Positions 1-12,005 are shown, counted from the first letter of the stretch. The stretch: 64,000 nucleotides of DNA from Enterobacter dykesii (GCF_008364625.2 NZ_CP126604.1:1-64000), one strand, 5' to 3'. Notes: generated by a model not told the origin, from the sequence alone. Translations and numbers: made by a program.

Positions 1-1395
1 GTGTCACTTTCGCTTTGGCAGCAGTGTCTTGCCCGATTGCAGGATGAGTTACCAGCCACAGAATTCAGTATGTGGATCCGCCCGTTGCAGGCGGAACTGA
101 GCGATAACACGCTGGCTTTGTATGCGCCAAACCGTTTTGTGCTCGATTGGGTAAGGGACAAGTACCTTAATAACATCAATGGACTGCTGAACGATTTCTG
201 CGGGTCAGATGCCCCGCAGTTGCGCTTTGAAGTGGGCACAAAGCCGGTCACCCAAACCGTTCGTGAAACCGTGAACGTAGCAGCTCCCGCTCAGGCCGCG
301 CCTGCTCCGGCCCCTCGCGTCGCACCCGCTCGTCAGGGCTGGGATAATGTCCCTGCACCGGCTGAGCCAACCTACCGCTCTAACGTTAACGTGAAACACA
401 CGTTCGATAACTTCGTTGAAGGTAAGTCGAACCAGCTGGCGCGCGCGGCGGCTCGTCAGGTTGCTGATAACCCTGGTGGGGCCTACAACCCGCTGTTCCT
501 TTATGGCGGTACGGGTCTGGGTAAAACGCACCTGCTGCATGCGGTGGGTAACGGCATTATGGCGCGCAAGCCCAATGCCAAAGTGGTGTATATGCACTCC
601 GAACGCTTCGTTCAGGACATGGTAAAAGCCCTGCAAAACAATGCGATCGAAGAGTTTAAACGCTACTATCGTTCCGTTGACGCGCTGCTCATCGATGACA
701 TCCAGTTCTTTGCGAATAAAGAACGATCGCAGGAAGAGTTTTTCCACACCTTCAATGCCCTGCTGGAAGGCAATCAACAGATCATTTTGACCTCGGATCG
801 TTATCCAAAAGAGATCAACGGCGTTGAAGATCGTCTGAAATCCCGCTTCGGCTGGGGACTGACCGTGGCGATCGAGCCACCGGAGCTGGAAACCCGCGTC
901 GCGATCCTGATGAAGAAAGCCGATGAAAACGACATTCGCCTGCCGGGCGAAGTGGCGTTCTTCATTGCCAAGCGTCTGCGCTCCAACGTGCGTGAACTGG
1001 AAGGGGCACTGAACCGCGTTATCGCCAATGCCAACTTCACCGGTCGTGCGATCACCATCGATTTTGTACGTGAAGCGCTGCGCGATTTGCTGGCATTGCA
1101 GGAAAAACTGGTCACTATCGACAATATTCAAAAGACGGTGGCTGAGTACTACAAGATCAAAGTGGCAGATTTACTGTCTAAACGTCGTTCCCGCTCGGTG
1201 GCGCGTCCGCGTCAGATGGCGATGGCGCTGGCAAAGGAGTTAACCAACCACAGTCTGCCGGAAATCGGGGATGCGTTTGGTGGCCGTGACCATACGACCG
1301 TGCTGCACGCTTGTCGTAAGATTGAGCAGTTACGCGAAGAAAGCCACGACATAAAAGAAGATTTTTCCAATTTAATCAGAACATTATCATCGTGA
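1..1395 (+). CDS. dnaA: Chromosomal replication initiator DnaA
   Basis: Initiates chromosome replication by binding DnaA boxes at oriC and melting the duplex. The 464-residue protein shows the family order: N-terminal oligomerisation/DnaB-contact domain (about 1-85), a Pro/Ala-rich linker (about 90-125), the AAA+ domain with Walker [10 protein letters not shown] at 169-177 and a Walker B LLIDDIQF, and the C-terminal DNA-binding domain with the signature [11 protein letters not shown]. Start is GTG at base 1, which matches the normal N-terminus MSLSLWQQC, so the gene is complete although its promoter lies outside. dnaN follows after 4 bases, giving the classic dnaA-dnaN-recF operon. Confidence 0.99.
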   Translation: MSLSLWQQCLARLQDELPATEFSMWIRPLQAELSDNTLALYAPNRFVLDWVRDKYLNNINGLLNDFCGSDAPQLRFEVGTKPVTQTVRETVNVAAPAQAAPAPAPRVAPARQGWDNVPAPAEPTYRSNVNVKHTFDNFVEGKSNQLARAAARQVADNPGGAYNPLFLYGGTGLGKTHLLHAVGNGIMARKPNAKVVYMHSERFVQDMVKALQNNAIEEFKRYYRSVDALLIDDIQFFANKERSQEEFFHTFNALLEGNQQIILTSDRYPKEINGVEDRLKSRFGWGLTVAIEPPELETRVAILMKKADENDIRLPGEVAFFIAKRLRSNVRELEGALNRVIANANFTGRAITIDFVREALRDLLALQEKLVTIDNIQKTVAEYYKIKVADLLSKRRSRSVARPRQMAMALAKELTNHSLPEIGDAFGGRDHTTVLHACRKIEQLREESHDIKEDFSNLIRTLSS

Positions 1396-1399
1396 CGCT

Positions 1400-2500
1400 A
1401 TGAAATTTACCGTTGAACGTGAACATTTATTAAAACCGCTGCAACAGGTGAGTGGCCCATTAGGTGGCCGCCCAACGCTGCCTATTCTCGGAAACCTGCT
1501 GCTTCAGGTCGCGGACGGTACGCTGTCGCTGACCGGTACAGATCTGGAAATGGAAATGATCGCACGCGTTACGCTGACGCAGCCGCACGACGCGGGCGCG
1601 ACCACGGTTCCGGCACGTAAATTCTTTGATATCTGCCGCGGGCTGCCGGAAGGCGCTGAAATCGCCGTGCAGCTGGAAGGCGACCGTATGCTGGTGCGCT
1701 CTGGCCGCAGCCGTTTCTCGCTCTCCACGCTGCCTGCTGCGGACTTCCCGAACCTGGACGACTGGCAAAGTGAAGTGGAATTCACCCTGCCACAGGCGAC
1801 GATGAAGCGTCTGATTGAAGCCACGCAGTTCTCCATGGCGCATCAGGACGTTCGTTACTACTTAAACGGCATGCTGTTCGAAACCGAAGGTGAAGAGCTG
1901 CGTACTGTAGCTACCGACGGCCACCGTCTGGCGGTCTGTTCCATGCCGATTGGCGACGCGCTGCCAAACCATTCGGTGATCGTGCCGCGTAAAGGGGTGA
2001 TTGAGCTGATGCGTATGCTCGACGGCGGCGACACGCCGCTGCGCGTGCAGATCGGCAGCAACAACATCCGCGCACACGTGGGCGATTTTGTCTTCACTTC
2101 GAAGCTGGTTGACGGTCGTTTCCCGGATTATCGCCGCGTATTGCCGAAGAACCCGGACAAAACGCTGGAAGCGGGATGCGATAGCCTCAAGCAGGCCTTT
2201 GCTCGTGCGGCCATTCTCTCCAACGAGAAATTCCGCGGCGTGCGCCTGTTTGTTCATGAAAACCAGATCAAAATCACCGCTAACAACCCGGAGCAGGAAG
2301 AGGCAGAAGAGATTCTGGACGTCACCTACGCCGGCGCTGAGATGGAAATCGGCTTTAACGTCAGCTACGTATTGGATGTGCTGAATGCGCTGAAATGCGA
2401 GAACGTGCGCATTTTGCTGACCGACTCCGTTTCAAGCGTACAGATTGAAGATGCCGCATCACAGTCGGCTGCCTATGTTGTCATGCCAATGAGACTGTAA
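1400..2500 (+). CDS. dnaN: DNA polymerase III beta sliding clamp
   Basis: Encodes the ring-shaped processivity clamp that tethers polymerases and mismatch-repair proteins to DNA. The 366-residue length and the sequence from [16 protein letters not shown] to the C-terminal YVVMPMRL are those of the enterobacterial clamp, with three repeated clamp folds; the C-terminal MPMRL forms part of the cleft that binds clamp-binding motifs. It sits 4 bases after dnaA and its stop overlaps the recF start by one base (TAATG), which indicates translational coupling. Confidence 0.99.
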   Translation: MKFTVEREHLLKPLQQVSGPLGGRPTLPILGNLLLQVADGTLSLTGTDLEMEMIARVTLTQPHDAGATTVPARKFFDICRGLPEGAEIAVQLEGDRMLVRSGRSRFSLSTLPAADFPNLDDWQSEVEFTLPQATMKRLIEATQFSMAHQDVRYYLNGMLFETEGEELRTVATDGHRLAVCSMPIGDALPNHSVIVPRKGVIELMRMLDGGDTPLRVQIGSNNIRAHVGDFVFTSKLVDGRFPDYRRVLPKNPDKTLEAGCDSLKQAFARAAILSNEKFRGVRLFVHENQIKITANNPEQEEAEEILDVTYAGAEMEIGFNVSYVLDVLNALKCENVRILLTDSVSSVQIEDAASQSAAYVVMPMRL

Positions 2501-3573
2501 TGTCGCTCACCCGTCTGTTGATCCGCGACTTTCGCAATATCGAAAGCGCGGATCTCGCTTTATCCCCTGGCTTTAACTTCCTGGTTGGCGCCAACGGCAG
2601 CGGCAAAACCAGCGTGCTTGAGGCCATCTATACGCTCGGCCACGGTCGGGCGTTTCGCAGTTTGCAGATTGGTCGCGTCATTCGCCACGAGCAGGAATCC
2701 TTTGTTTTGCACGGGCGTTTGCAGGGGGCGGAGCGGGAAACCGCCATCGGCCTGACCAAAGACAAGCAGGGCGACAGTAAGGTGCGCATCGACGGCACCG
2801 ACGGCCATAAAGTGGCGGAGCTGGCGCTGCTGATGCCAATGCAGCTGATTACGCCGGAGGGGTTTACTTTACTCAACGGCGGCCCCAAATACAGAAGAGC
2901 ATTCCTCGACTGGGGATGCTTTCACAACGAAGCCGGTTTCTTTAACGCCTGGAGCAACCTGAAGCGTCTGCTCAAGCAGCGTAACGCTGCACTGCGCCAG
3001 GTTACCCGTTACGCCCAGCTGCGTCCGTGGGACATGGAGTTAATCCCTCTCGCGGAACAAATCAGCAACTGGCGTGCCGAATACAGCGCAGGTATCGCCG
3101 AAGATATGGCCGACACCTGCAAACAGTTTTTACCTGAATTCTCTCTCACCTTCTCCTTCCAGCGCGGCTGGGAGAAAGAGACGGATTATGCCGAGGTGTT
3201 AGAGAGAAGCTTCGAGCGCGACCGCATGTTGACCTACACCGCGCACGGCCCGCACAAGGCGGATTTCCGCATTCGTGCCGACGGTGCACCGGTGGAAGAC
3301 ACGCTGTCGCGCGGGCAGCTCAAGCTCCTGATGTGCGCGCTGCGCCTGGCACAGGGAGAGTTTCTCACCCGCGAGAGCGGAAGACGCTGCCTGTACCTGA
3401 TAGATGATTTTGCCTCGGAACTTGATGACGCGCGGCGCGGGCTGCTTGCCAGCCGCTTAAAAGCCACGCAGTCGCAGGTTTTCGTCAGCGCCATTAGCGC
3501 TGAACACGTTATAGACATGTCGGACGAAAATTCGAAGATGTTTACCGTGGAAAAGGGTAAAATAACGGATTAA
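2500..3573 (+). CDS. recF: DNA replication and repair ATPase RecF
   Basis: SMC-like ATPase of the RecFOR pathway that helps load RecA at single-strand gaps. The 357-residue product has a Walker A motif GANGSGKT at 30-37 in its N-terminus and the late ABC signature/Walker B region (LSRGQLKLL, then [12 protein letters not shown]). The start is the ATG of the TAATG overlap with dnaN, so its expression is tied to clamp synthesis. gyrB begins 28 bases downstream. Confidence 0.98.
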   Translation: MSLTRLLIRDFRNIESADLALSPGFNFLVGANGSGKTSVLEAIYTLGHGRAFRSLQIGRVIRHEQESFVLHGRLQGAERETAIGLTKDKQGDSKVRIDGTDGHKVAELALLMPMQLITPEGFTLLNGGPKYRRAFLDWGCFHNEAGFFNAWSNLKRLLKQRNAALRQVTRYAQLRPWDMELIPLAEQISNWRAEYSAGIAEDMADTCKQFLPEFSLTFSFQRGWEKETDYAEVLERSFERDRMLTYTAHGPHKADFRIRADGAPVEDTLSRGQLKLLMCALRLAQGEFLTRESGRRCLYLIDDFASELDDARRGLLASRLKATQSQVFVSAISAEHVIDMSDENSKMFTVEKGKITD

Positions 3574-3583
3574 CCCAAGTTGA

Positions 3584-6013
<2,430 letters not shown>

Positions 6014-6038
6014 ACGTCGTTATGCCGCACTATAACTG

Positions 6039-6063
6039 GCCGCGCTTTTAGCGCGGCTTTTTT
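6039..6063 (+). terminator. gyrB intrinsic terminator
   Basis: GCCGCGC and GCGCGGC arms around a TTTTA loop, followed by six T on the plus strand, 25 bases after the gyrB stop. The stop codon of the convergent LysR gene lies within the hairpin, so the same DNA is both terminator and coding tail. Confidence 0.93.
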
Positions 6064-6983
6064 ATGGGCGCTGGAAGGTCCAGTGACATCGCTGCCGGTA
6101 AACGGCTCGCCAGCGTATCTATCGCTATTCTTACCCTCAGCGGCAGATGTGGCGTCTGCTGCCACACGGCATGAACGTTGAAATGCACATCCGGTGCCTG
6201 CTTTAAGAGCGGGACGAGTTTACCCTGATGAATATCTTTGACGACCATCCAGCAGGGCAGCCATGCAATGCCGTGTCCGGCCAGCGTAGCGTCGCAGATA
6301 GCCTGCAAATCATCCATATTGAGGGACGATCGGGGTGTAAAGGTGTGCGACGTTCCTTCGTTATCCATCAGCTGCCAGGACAACACTCTGCCTGCGCTCA
6401 AATAGTTGATGGCCGTATGCTGGGATAAATCATTAACGCTTTGTGGCTGGCCTTTCTTAAGCAGATACTCCGGCGCGGCGCACAGCACCATGCGGTGTTC
6501 TCCCAGCTTTCTGGCGACCAGCACGCTGCTGTCCTGAAGCGTGCCGTTACGCACTGCCATATCAAACCCTTCCTCGACGAGATCCACCACGCGGTCGCTG
6601 AATGACATTTCCAGCTCAAGCCCGGGGTGTTCCTGCGCCAGCGCTATCAGCAGCGGGGCGACGCACTGGCGACCAAAGAGCACCGGCATGGCAACGCGCA
6701 GGCGGCCACTGACCTGCTGTTTCCCCGTTTCAAGCAGCGATTCTGCACCCCGAATCTCCTCCAGCGCGCGCAGGCAGCGTTCATAAAATAGGGCGCCGTT
6801 ATCGGTCAGACTCTGGCTGCGGGTGGTGCGCTGAAAAAGACGTACCCCCAGCCGTTGTTCAAGGCGAGCGATGCTTTTCCCCACCGCCGAGCGTGATAAA
6901 TGCAGACGAATGGCGGCCTGAGCAAAACTTCCCGCCTCAACGGCGGCCACAAAAACAGGAATATCCTTCAGCGTATCGGTCAT
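6048..6983 (-). CDS. LysR-family transcriptional regulator
   Basis: 311-residue regulator with an N-terminal winged helix-turn-helix (about 5-63, including AAIRLHLSRSAVGKSIARLEQ split around the recognition helix) and a C-terminal periplasmic-binding-like sensor domain from about 90. It is divergent from the dehydrogenase at 7094 with a 110-base gap, the usual arrangement for a LysR protein that controls its neighbour; the target and inducer are not visible from sequence. Its last codons (PIKKPR) are encoded by the gyrB terminator hairpin, so the two convergent genes share their ends. Confidence 0.9.
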   Translation of the reverse strand: MTDTLKDIPVFVAAVEAGSFAQAAIRLHLSRSAVGKSIARLEQRLGVRLFQRTTRSQSLTDNGALFYERCLRALEEIRGAESLLETGKQQVSGRLRVAMPVLFGRQCVAPLLIALAQEHPGLELEMSFSDRVVDLVEEGFDMAVRNGTLQDSSVLVARKLGEHRMVLCAAPEYLLKKGQPQSVNDLSQHTAINYLSAGRVLSWQLMDNEGTSHTFTPRSSLNMDDLQAICDATLAGHGIAWLPCWMVVKDIHQGKLVPLLKQAPDVHFNVHAVWQQTPHLPLRVRIAIDTLASRLPAAMSLDLPAPIKKPR

Positions 6984-7093
6984 GGATTGTATCTGTTATG
7001 GCGTCAATAAAGAGAAAACTTATCGCCACTGGAGACCTTTAGTCAACGGTAGACTGTCAGGACTAAAGCTCATCTGATGGCAGGAGAAATAAA

Positions 7094-8119
7094 ATGACAG
7101 AGACAATGCAACGCTGGTCCCTGGACGCCCTCGGGCGCGAGAGCCTCAAGCTCATAAAGGAACCCGTTCCACAGCCCGGCCCGGGTGAGATCCGCGTGCG
7201 GGTGAATGCCGTTGCGCTTAACTATCGCGATAAAATGGTTGTTGAAGGCACGATGCCGATCCCGCTTTCCTTCCCGTTTACCCCGGCGTCTGACATGGCG
7301 GGAGTGGTGGACAGCATTGGCGAAGGCGTCACGCGTTTCCAGCCCGGCGCCCGCGTCATCTCAACCTTCTTCCCGGAGTGGATCGACGGTAAGCCGCAGG
7401 CGGACGCGCGTAATTTGCCCTATAAAACGTCCGGCGGATACTTTCAGGGAATGCTGTCCGAGTATGTGATTGTGATGGAAGACGCGCTGGTGGCCTCCCC
7501 GGAGACCCTGGATGACGCCGAGGCCAGCACCTTACCCTGCGCAGGGCTTACCGCCTGGTTTGCGCTGGTGGAGCGCGGCCAGCTGCGCGCCGGGCAATCG
7601 GTGCTGGTACAGGGCACGGGCGGCGTGGCGATATTCGCCCTTCAGATTGCAAAAGCGCACGGCGCGGAGGTGTTTGTCACCTCGGGGAGCGATGAGAAAC
7701 TGGCGCTGGCCAAAACGCTGGGGGCCAGCCAGGGCATCAACCGCCTGAAGGGCGACTGGGCTGAAAATACGCTGGCGCTCACGCAGGATCGCGGCATCGA
7801 CCATATTATCGAAACCGTGGGTGGGGAGAACCTGAAGCATTCCCTGCGCGCCGTTGCCGTTCACGGACGTATCTCCGTCATTGGCGTGCTGGCCGGGACG
7901 GAGATTACGCTCTCTGCTGGCGAACTGTTGCTGAAATCCCCCGTCATTCAGGGGATTGGCGTGGGGCACCGCCGGGCGCTGGAAGATTTTGTCCGCGCAG
8001 TTGACGTCACGGGGCTGAAGCCGGTGATTGAGCATCGCTACCGTTTTAACGAGCTTGAACAGGCGTTTGAACATCTGGATCGCGGCGCGTTCGGTAAAAT
8101 TGTTCTCACCCGCGAGTAA
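7094..8119 (+). CDS. Zinc-independent medium-chain alcohol dehydrogenase/quinone reductase
   Basis: 341-residue NAD(P)H-dependent oxidoreductase of the medium-chain dehydrogenase superfamily. It has the GroES-like N-terminal half and a nucleotide-binding Rossmann half with GTGGVAIFALQIA near 175. The position where zinc alcohol dehydrogenases carry the catalytic Cys (CxxD/H region) reads NYRDKMV, and the four-cysteine structural zinc lobe is absent, so it belongs to the zinc-less quinone-oxidoreductase-like branch. Start ATG at 7094 follows GGAGAAATAAA. Probably regulated by the divergent LysR gene. Physiological substrate unknown. Confidence 0.88.
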   Translation: MTETMQRWSLDALGRESLKLIKEPVPQPGPGEIRVRVNAVALNYRDKMVVEGTMPIPLSFPFTPASDMAGVVDSIGEGVTRFQPGARVISTFFPEWIDGKPQADARNLPYKTSGGYFQGMLSEYVIVMEDALVASPETLDDAEASTLPCAGLTAWFALVERGQLRAGQSVLVQGTGGVAIFALQIAKAHGAEVFVTSGSDEKLALAKTLGASQGINRLKGDWAENTLALTQDRGIDHIIETVGGENLKHSLRAVAVHGRISVIGVLAGTEITLSAGELLLKSPVIQGIGVGHRRALEDFVRAVDVTGLKPVIEHRYRFNELEQAFEHLDRGAFGKIVLTRE

Positions 8120-8125
8120 GCCTTT

Positions 8126-8232
8126 GTTCCCCGGAATAAACGTAAAAGGGGCATTCCTGTTGCGCATTGTAGCTCTATTTTTGTGTGCTTAATCGCGTTA
8201 GCATGAGGCAGCACTCATTTATTCCGGGGAAC
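8126..8232. repeat. 15-bp perfect inverted repeat flanking the yidA 5' region
   Basis: GTTCCCCGGAATAAA at 8126-8140 and its exact reverse complement TTTATTCCGGGGAAC at 8218-8232, separated by 77 bases. The second arm contains the GGGGA that acts as the yidA ribosome-binding site, two bases before the ATG at 8235. A transcript reading through from the upstream dehydrogenase could fold to hide that site; a transcript started between the arms could not. Confidence 0.85.
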
Positions 8233-8234
8233 TC

Positions 8235-9047
8235 ATGGCTATCAAACTCATTGCAATCGACATGGACGGCACGCTGCTGCTGCCAGACCACACCATCTCT
8301 CCAGCCGTTAAAAACGCGATCGCCGCGGCGCGCGCAAAGGGCGTGAATGTAGTTCTGACCACGGGGCGTCCGTATGCGGGCGTACATAGCTATCTGAAAG
8401 AGCTGCACATGAATCAGCCTGGCGACTACTGCATCACCTATAACGGCGCGCTGGTGCAGAAAGCCGCAGATGGCAGTACGGTTGCGCAAACCGCGCTGAG
8501 CTACGATGACTACCTGTTCCTGGAAAAACTGTCCCGTGAAGTGGGTTCCCACTTCCACGCCCTCGATCGCAATACGCTCTATACCGCCAACCGCGATATC
8601 AGCTACTACACGGTACATGAATCCTACGTTGCGACCATTCCGCTGGTGTTCTGTGAAGCGGAGAAAATGGACCCGGCGACGCAGTTCCTGAAAGTGATGA
8701 TGATCGACGAGCCGGAGATCCTGGATAAAGCGATTGCGCGCATTCCGGCGGAGGTAAAAGAGAAGTACACCGTGCTGAAAAGTGCGCCGTACTTCCTCGA
8801 AATCCTCGATAAACGCGTCAATAAAGGCACCGGTGTCAAATCACTGGCCGATGCGCTGGGCATTAAACAGGAAGAGATCATGGCGTTGGGCGACCAGGAA
8901 AATGACATCGCGATGATCGAATTCGCCGGTATGGGCGTGGCGATGGATAACGCCATTCCATCCGTGAAAGAAGTGGCTAACTTCGTGACCAAATCCAACC
9001 TCGAAGACGGCGTGGCTTATGCCATTGAGAAGTTTGTGCTGAACTAA
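8235..9047 (+). CDS. yidA: HAD-type sugar-phosphate phosphatase YidA
   Basis: Cof-subfamily HAD phosphatase, 270 residues; E. coli YidA dephosphorylates a range of sugar phosphates in vitro. Motif I DMDGTLL gives the catalytic Asp pair D9/D11; motif II is LTTGRP, motif III uses K212-region residues (VNKGTGVKSL) and motif IV is GDQENDIAMI. The length matches the E. coli protein. It is not in an obvious operon: a 13-bp palindrome separates it from yidR. Confidence 0.96.
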   Translation: MAIKLIAIDMDGTLLLPDHTISPAVKNAIAAARAKGVNVVLTTGRPYAGVHSYLKELHMNQPGDYCITYNGALVQKAADGSTVAQTALSYDDYLFLEKLSREVGSHFHALDRNTLYTANRDISYYTVHESYVATIPLVFCEAEKMDPATQFLKVMMIDEPEILDKAIARIPAEVKEKYTVLKSAPYFLEILDKRVNKGTGVKSLADALGIKQEEIMALGDQENDIAMIEFAGMGVAMDNAIPSVKEVANFVTKSNLEDGVAYAIEKFVLN

Positions 9048-9060
9048 AAACCCGCTTGCG

Positions 9061-9093
9061 ATACCCTGATGCGATAACTGCGCATCAGGGTAT
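9061..9093. repeat. 13-bp perfect hairpin between yidA and yidR
   Basis: ATACCCTGATGCG (9061-9073), 7-base loop, CGCATCAGGGTAT (9081-9093). It ends four bases before the yidR ATG, and the AGGG in its 3' arm is the best Shine-Dalgarno candidate for yidR, so the folded RNA would occlude yidR translation. There is no T tract, so it is not a typical terminator. Confidence 0.85.
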
Positions 9094-9097
9094 CCTC

Positions 9098-10327
9098 ATG
9101 AAACAAATCACCTTCGCTTCCCGCCACCATCAGCTCACCAACATCAATACCTGGACGCCGGACAGCCAGTGGCTGGTCTACGACGTGCGCCCATCCGGTG
9201 CGTCGTTCACCGGTGAAACCATCGAGCGGGTTCATGTCGCTACGGGTGAGGTAGAGGTGGTATATCGCGCGACTGACGGCGCGCATGTCGGCGTGGTGAC
9301 CGTTCATCCTGCAGAAGAGAAATATGTCTTTATCCACGGCCCGAAAAACCCGGATGCAGACTGGCACTACGATTTTCATCATCGCCAGGGAGTGATTGCG
9401 CAAAACGGTCAGGTGAGCAACCTGGACGCGATGGATATCACCGCGCCTTACACCGCAGGCGCGCTGCGCGGCGGCAGCCACGTCCATGTCTTCAGCCCGA
9501 ACGGGCAGCTCGTCAGCTTTACCTATAACGACCATGTCCTGCACGAGCGCGATCCTAAACTCGATTTACGCAACGTCGGCGTGGCTGCGCCTTACGGCCC
9601 GGTGAACCCGCAGGGGAACCATCCCCGTGAATATTCGGGAACCTTCTGGAGCGTGCTGGTTAGCCGCACGACGCCCAACCCGCAGCCGGGCAGCGATGAA
9701 ATCAACCGCGCTTACGAAGAGGGCTGGGTGGGCAACGACAGGCTGGCGTTTATCGGCGATACCCTCTCCGCGCAGGGCGAAAAAGTACCCGAACTGTTTA
9801 TCGTCGACCTGCCGGAAGACGAGCAGGGCTGGAAGCGTGCGGGCGATGCGCCGCTACAAGGCACGACGGGGACCCTGCCAGCCCCGCCAGCAGGAGTAGA
9901 GCAGCGTCGTTTAACCTTTACGCATCAGAGGGCGTACCCGGGCCTGGTGAACGTGCCGCGTCACTGGGTTCGCAGCAACCCGCAGGGGACGCAGATTGCG
10001 TTTCTGATGCGGGATGATAACGGCATTGTGCAGCTGTGGCTGATCTCGCCTGAGGGCGGGGAACCGCGCCAGTTGACGCGTACCGGGAGCGATATTCAGT
10101 CAGCATTTAACTGGCATCCTGCGGGCGGCAGTCTGGGGTTTGTGCTCGAAAATCGGATCGCCTGCTGCGACGCACAGACCGGAGAGGTGACGTTTTTGAC
10201 GTCCGATCATGGCAACCCACCGTCTGCTGATGCGGTCGTGTTTTCCCCTGACGGGCGCGTTATTGCGTGGATGGAGGAGACAGCCGGTTTCCGTCAGCTT
10301 TGGGCAACGGAAACCGCGCAGCGCTAG
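9098..10327 (+). CDS. yidR: YidR, TolB-like beta-propeller protein
   Basis: 409-residue protein of the YidR family (DUF3748), with repeated WD40/TolB-like beta-propeller blades such as SPEGGEPRQLTRTGSDIQSAF and VVFSPDGRVIAWM. Function is not established. An ATG at 9056 in frame is possible, but 9098 gives the family N-terminus MKQITFASRHHQL and follows AGGG, so it is preferred. No signal peptide is seen. The stop codon overlaps the convergent yidQ stop by four bases. Confidence 0.9.
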   Translation: MKQITFASRHHQLTNINTWTPDSQWLVYDVRPSGASFTGETIERVHVATGEVEVVYRATDGAHVGVVTVHPAEEKYVFIHGPKNPDADWHYDFHHRQGVIAQNGQVSNLDAMDITAPYTAGALRGGSHVHVFSPNGQLVSFTYNDHVLHERDPKLDLRNVGVAAPYGPVNPQGNHPREYSGTFWSVLVSRTTPNPQPGSDEINRAYEEGWVGNDRLAFIGDTLSAQGEKVPELFIVDLPEDEQGWKRAGDAPLQGTTGTLPAPPAGVEQRRLTFTHQRAYPGLVNVPRHWVRSNPQGTQIAFLMRDDNGIVQLWLISPEGGEPRQLTRTGSDIQSAFNWHPAGGSLGFVLENRIACCDAQTGEVTFLTSDHGNPPSADAVVFSPDGRVIAWMEETAGFRQLWATETAQR

Positions 10328-10656
10328 CGTAGAGGCATGTCAGCGGGCGGGATGACGGCGTTTGTTGCCAGATTCTCCTGCTCGCTTTTTTCTACCCGTG
10401 AGCGCACGGAGTTGTCCTTACGAAACACATCCCACGGCAGCAGAAGCGTATCCGCCACGGCCGTAAACGGCATATCCAGGATAACCAGGGATTTGGTGCC
10501 CCAGTTTGTATCGTCATCGGAGAGCATCGCCGCGCTGGCGCGCGTCCCCGGATATGTTCCTTCTTTACCGCCGGTGTGAGACATCACGCTCGAACACCCG
10601 CAAAGTAAAACTACCCCGCTGAACGTCGTCAGCTTTATCAGAACATTTTTCATCAT
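10324..10656 (-). CDS. yidQ: YidQ, small lipoprotein (DUF1375)
   Basis: About 110-residue exported lipoprotein. A short charged N-terminus and hydrophobic core lead to lipobox LCGC with the modified Cys at position 21, as in E. coli YidQ. The mature part contains the family signature SVMSHTGGKEGTYPGTRAS and LPWDVFRKD. The start is uncertain among GTG 10659, ATG 10656 and ATG 10653; 10656 puts the lipid Cys at the E. coli position. Residue +2 after the Cys is Ser, consistent with outer-membrane sorting. Role unknown. Confidence 0.93.
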   Translation of the reverse strand: MMKNVLIKLTTFSGVVLLCGCSSVMSHTGGKEGTYPGTRASAAMLSDDDTNWGTKSLVILDMPFTAVADTLLLPWDVFRKDNSVRSRVEKSEQENLATNAVIPPADMPLR

Positions 10657-10835
10657 CACTCAGTCATCGTTAATGGCACTGCATAGACCTGCAACTCAGG
10701 GTTATAGCGAGCCTTATCCAAAATGGATAGCCCGATAACCCCGCACTGTGGCAGCCATCGCAATTTAACCCTTTGTGCTGTTGTCCCAGTCTAAGCGAGA
10801 TGCAGGAAAGTGCAAAAAAAAGTGCAGGTGTCGTT
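10657..10835. other. Intergenic stretch upstream of the ibpA promoter
   Basis: Between yidQ (leaving leftward) and the ibpA heat-shock promoter. It must hold the yidQ promoter. I see no gene or strong repeat in it. Confidence 0.5.
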
Positions 10836-10861
10836 CTTGAAAAGCCCGATTGTAGACCCAT
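10836..10861 (+). promoter_or_regulatory. Sigma-32 heat-shock promoter of ibpA
   Basis: CTTGAAA at 10836-10842 and CCCAT at 10857-10861 with a 14-base spacer, very close to the RpoH consensus CTTGAAA-N13-15-CCCCATNT. It is placed about 110 bases before ibpA, giving a long leader that contains the RNA thermometer. Confidence 0.88.
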
Positions 10862-10869
10862 TTTAAGAA

Positions 10870-10972
10870 TGTGGCCCGATAACGAACTCGCCTGATGGGT
10901 GTTCGGGGGCGCAAAGGCCTGTCCATGGTGGAAGGCTACAATTTCTCGCTGATTTCAGGAGTTTTATTTATG
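10870..10972 (+). promoter_or_regulatory. ROSE-type RNA thermometer in the ibpA leader
   Basis: The leader ends with TCGCT (10946-10950), a short GATTTC segment, and the Shine-Dalgarno AGGAG (10957-10961) before the ATG at 10970. U(U/C)GCU opposite the Shine-Dalgarno is the defining ROSE element, and the E. coli ibpA leader is a known thermometer of this class. The upstream part (10895-10935) has G/C-rich segments able to form the 5' stem. At low temperature the ribosome site is closed; heat opens it. Confidence 0.85.
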
Positions 10973-11380
10973 CGTAACTTCGATCTTTCTCCGCTATACC
11001 GTTCTGCAATCGGTTTTGACCGCCTGTTTAACCATTTAGAAAATAACCAAAGCCAGAGCAACGGCTACCCTCCATACAATGTTGAGCTGGTTGACGAAAA
11101 CCACTACCGCATCGCCATTGCCGTCGCCGGTTTTGCAGAAAACGAACTGGAGATCACCGCGCAGGACAACCTGCTGGTGGTGAAAGGTTCCCATACGGCC
11201 GAGCAGAAAGAACGTACCTACCTTTATCAGGGCATCGCCGAGCGCAACTTTGAACGCAAGTTCCAGTTAGCCGAGAACATTCACGTTAAAGGCGCGAACC
11301 TGGTCAACGGCCTGCTGTTTATCGAACTGGAACGTGTGATTCCGGAAGAGAAAAAACCGCGTCGTATCGAAATTAACTAA
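10970..11380 (+). CDS. ibpA: Small heat-shock protein IbpA
   Basis: ATP-independent chaperone of the alpha-crystallin/Hsp20 family that binds aggregating proteins and hands them to DnaK and ClpB. The 136-residue product has the N-terminal arm [19 protein letters not shown], the alpha-crystallin domain (about 35-125) and a C-terminal IEI motif (RRIEIN) used for oligomer contacts. The ATG at 10970 is chosen over the in-frame GTG-type upstream start because of AGGAG and the family N-terminus. Paired with ibpB 136 bases downstream. Confidence 0.98.
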   Translation: MRNFDLSPLYRSAIGFDRLFNHLENNQSQSNGYPPYNVELVDENHYRIAIAVAGFAENELEITAQDNLLVVKGSHTAEQKERTYLYQGIAERNFERKFQLAENIHVKGANLVNGLLFIELERVIPEEKKPRRIEIN

Positions 11381-11516
11381 TTACGCGGGTCGCGTGAGCG
11401 GCCCACCCAGACTTGCTTGCCGTAACGGGAGCATATGCGAATCCACCAGGATTTGCAGGAACAACTGCGCACAAAACTACACTGTGCCGAACTCGCTTCT
11501 CAGAAGGAGATTTAGT

Positions 11517-11945
11517 ATGCGTAACTATGATTTATCCCCCCTGCTGCGTCAGTGGATTGGTTTTGACAAACTGGCTAACGCCCTGCAAAGCACCACCGAG
11601 CAACAGACGTTTCCGCCGTACAATATCGAAAAAAGCGACGATAACCACTATCGCATAACCCTTGCGCTGGCCGGTTTCCGCCAGGACGATCTGGACATCC
11701 AGCTTGAAGGCACTCGCCTGACCGTGAAAGGGGCGCCGGAAAAACAAGAGACCGAGACCAAATGGCTGCATCAGGGGCTGGTTAATCAGCCGTTTAGCCT
11801 GAGCTTTACCCTGGCAGACCATATGGAAGTGTCCGGCGCAACGTTTACCAACGGGCTGCTGCATATCGACCTGATCCGCAACGTGCCGGAAGCCATCGCG
11901 CCGCAGCGTATCGCCATTAGCGAGCGGCCTGCGTTGAATAGCTAA
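11517..11945 (+). CDS. ibpB: Small heat-shock protein IbpB
   Basis: Paralogue and partner of IbpA; the two form mixed assemblies on aggregates. 142 residues, starting [19 protein letters not shown] after AGAAGGAG, with an alpha-crystallin domain and the C-terminal QRIAI motif. Transcribed with ibpA; the Shine-Dalgarno lies in CTTCTCAGAAGGAG, which could pair on itself, so thermal control of translation is possible but not shown. A repeat element and a strong terminator follow. Confidence 0.97.
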   Translation: MRNYDLSPLLRQWIGFDKLANALQSTTEQQTFPPYNIEKSDDNHYRITLALAGFRQDDLDIQLEGTRLTVKGAPEKQETETKWLHQGLVNQPFSLSFTLADHMEVSGATFTNGLLHIDLIRNVPEAIAPQRIAISERPALNS

Positions 11946-11959
11946 TAGTGTGCGGGCTG

Positions 11960-11996
11960 ATGCCCTCACCCCGGCCCTCTCCCGCAGGGAGAGGGT
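11960..11996. repeat. Intergenic palindromic repeat, copy A
   Basis: TGATGCCCTCACCCCGG followed by CCCTCTCCC(gca)GGGAGAGGG. The same element occurs at 35707-35742 (inverted) and 36712-36748 (same orientation). It is a widespread enterobacterial intergenic repeat type with a 9-bp perfect stem. Confidence 0.85.
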
Positions 11997-12005
11997 GAAA
12001 AGATA

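Noticed and set aside
11397-11425. Possible sigma-54 promoter upstream of ibpB
   Set aside because: CCCAC...TTGC spacing resembles -24/-12, but the essential GG at -24 is not at the correct distance.
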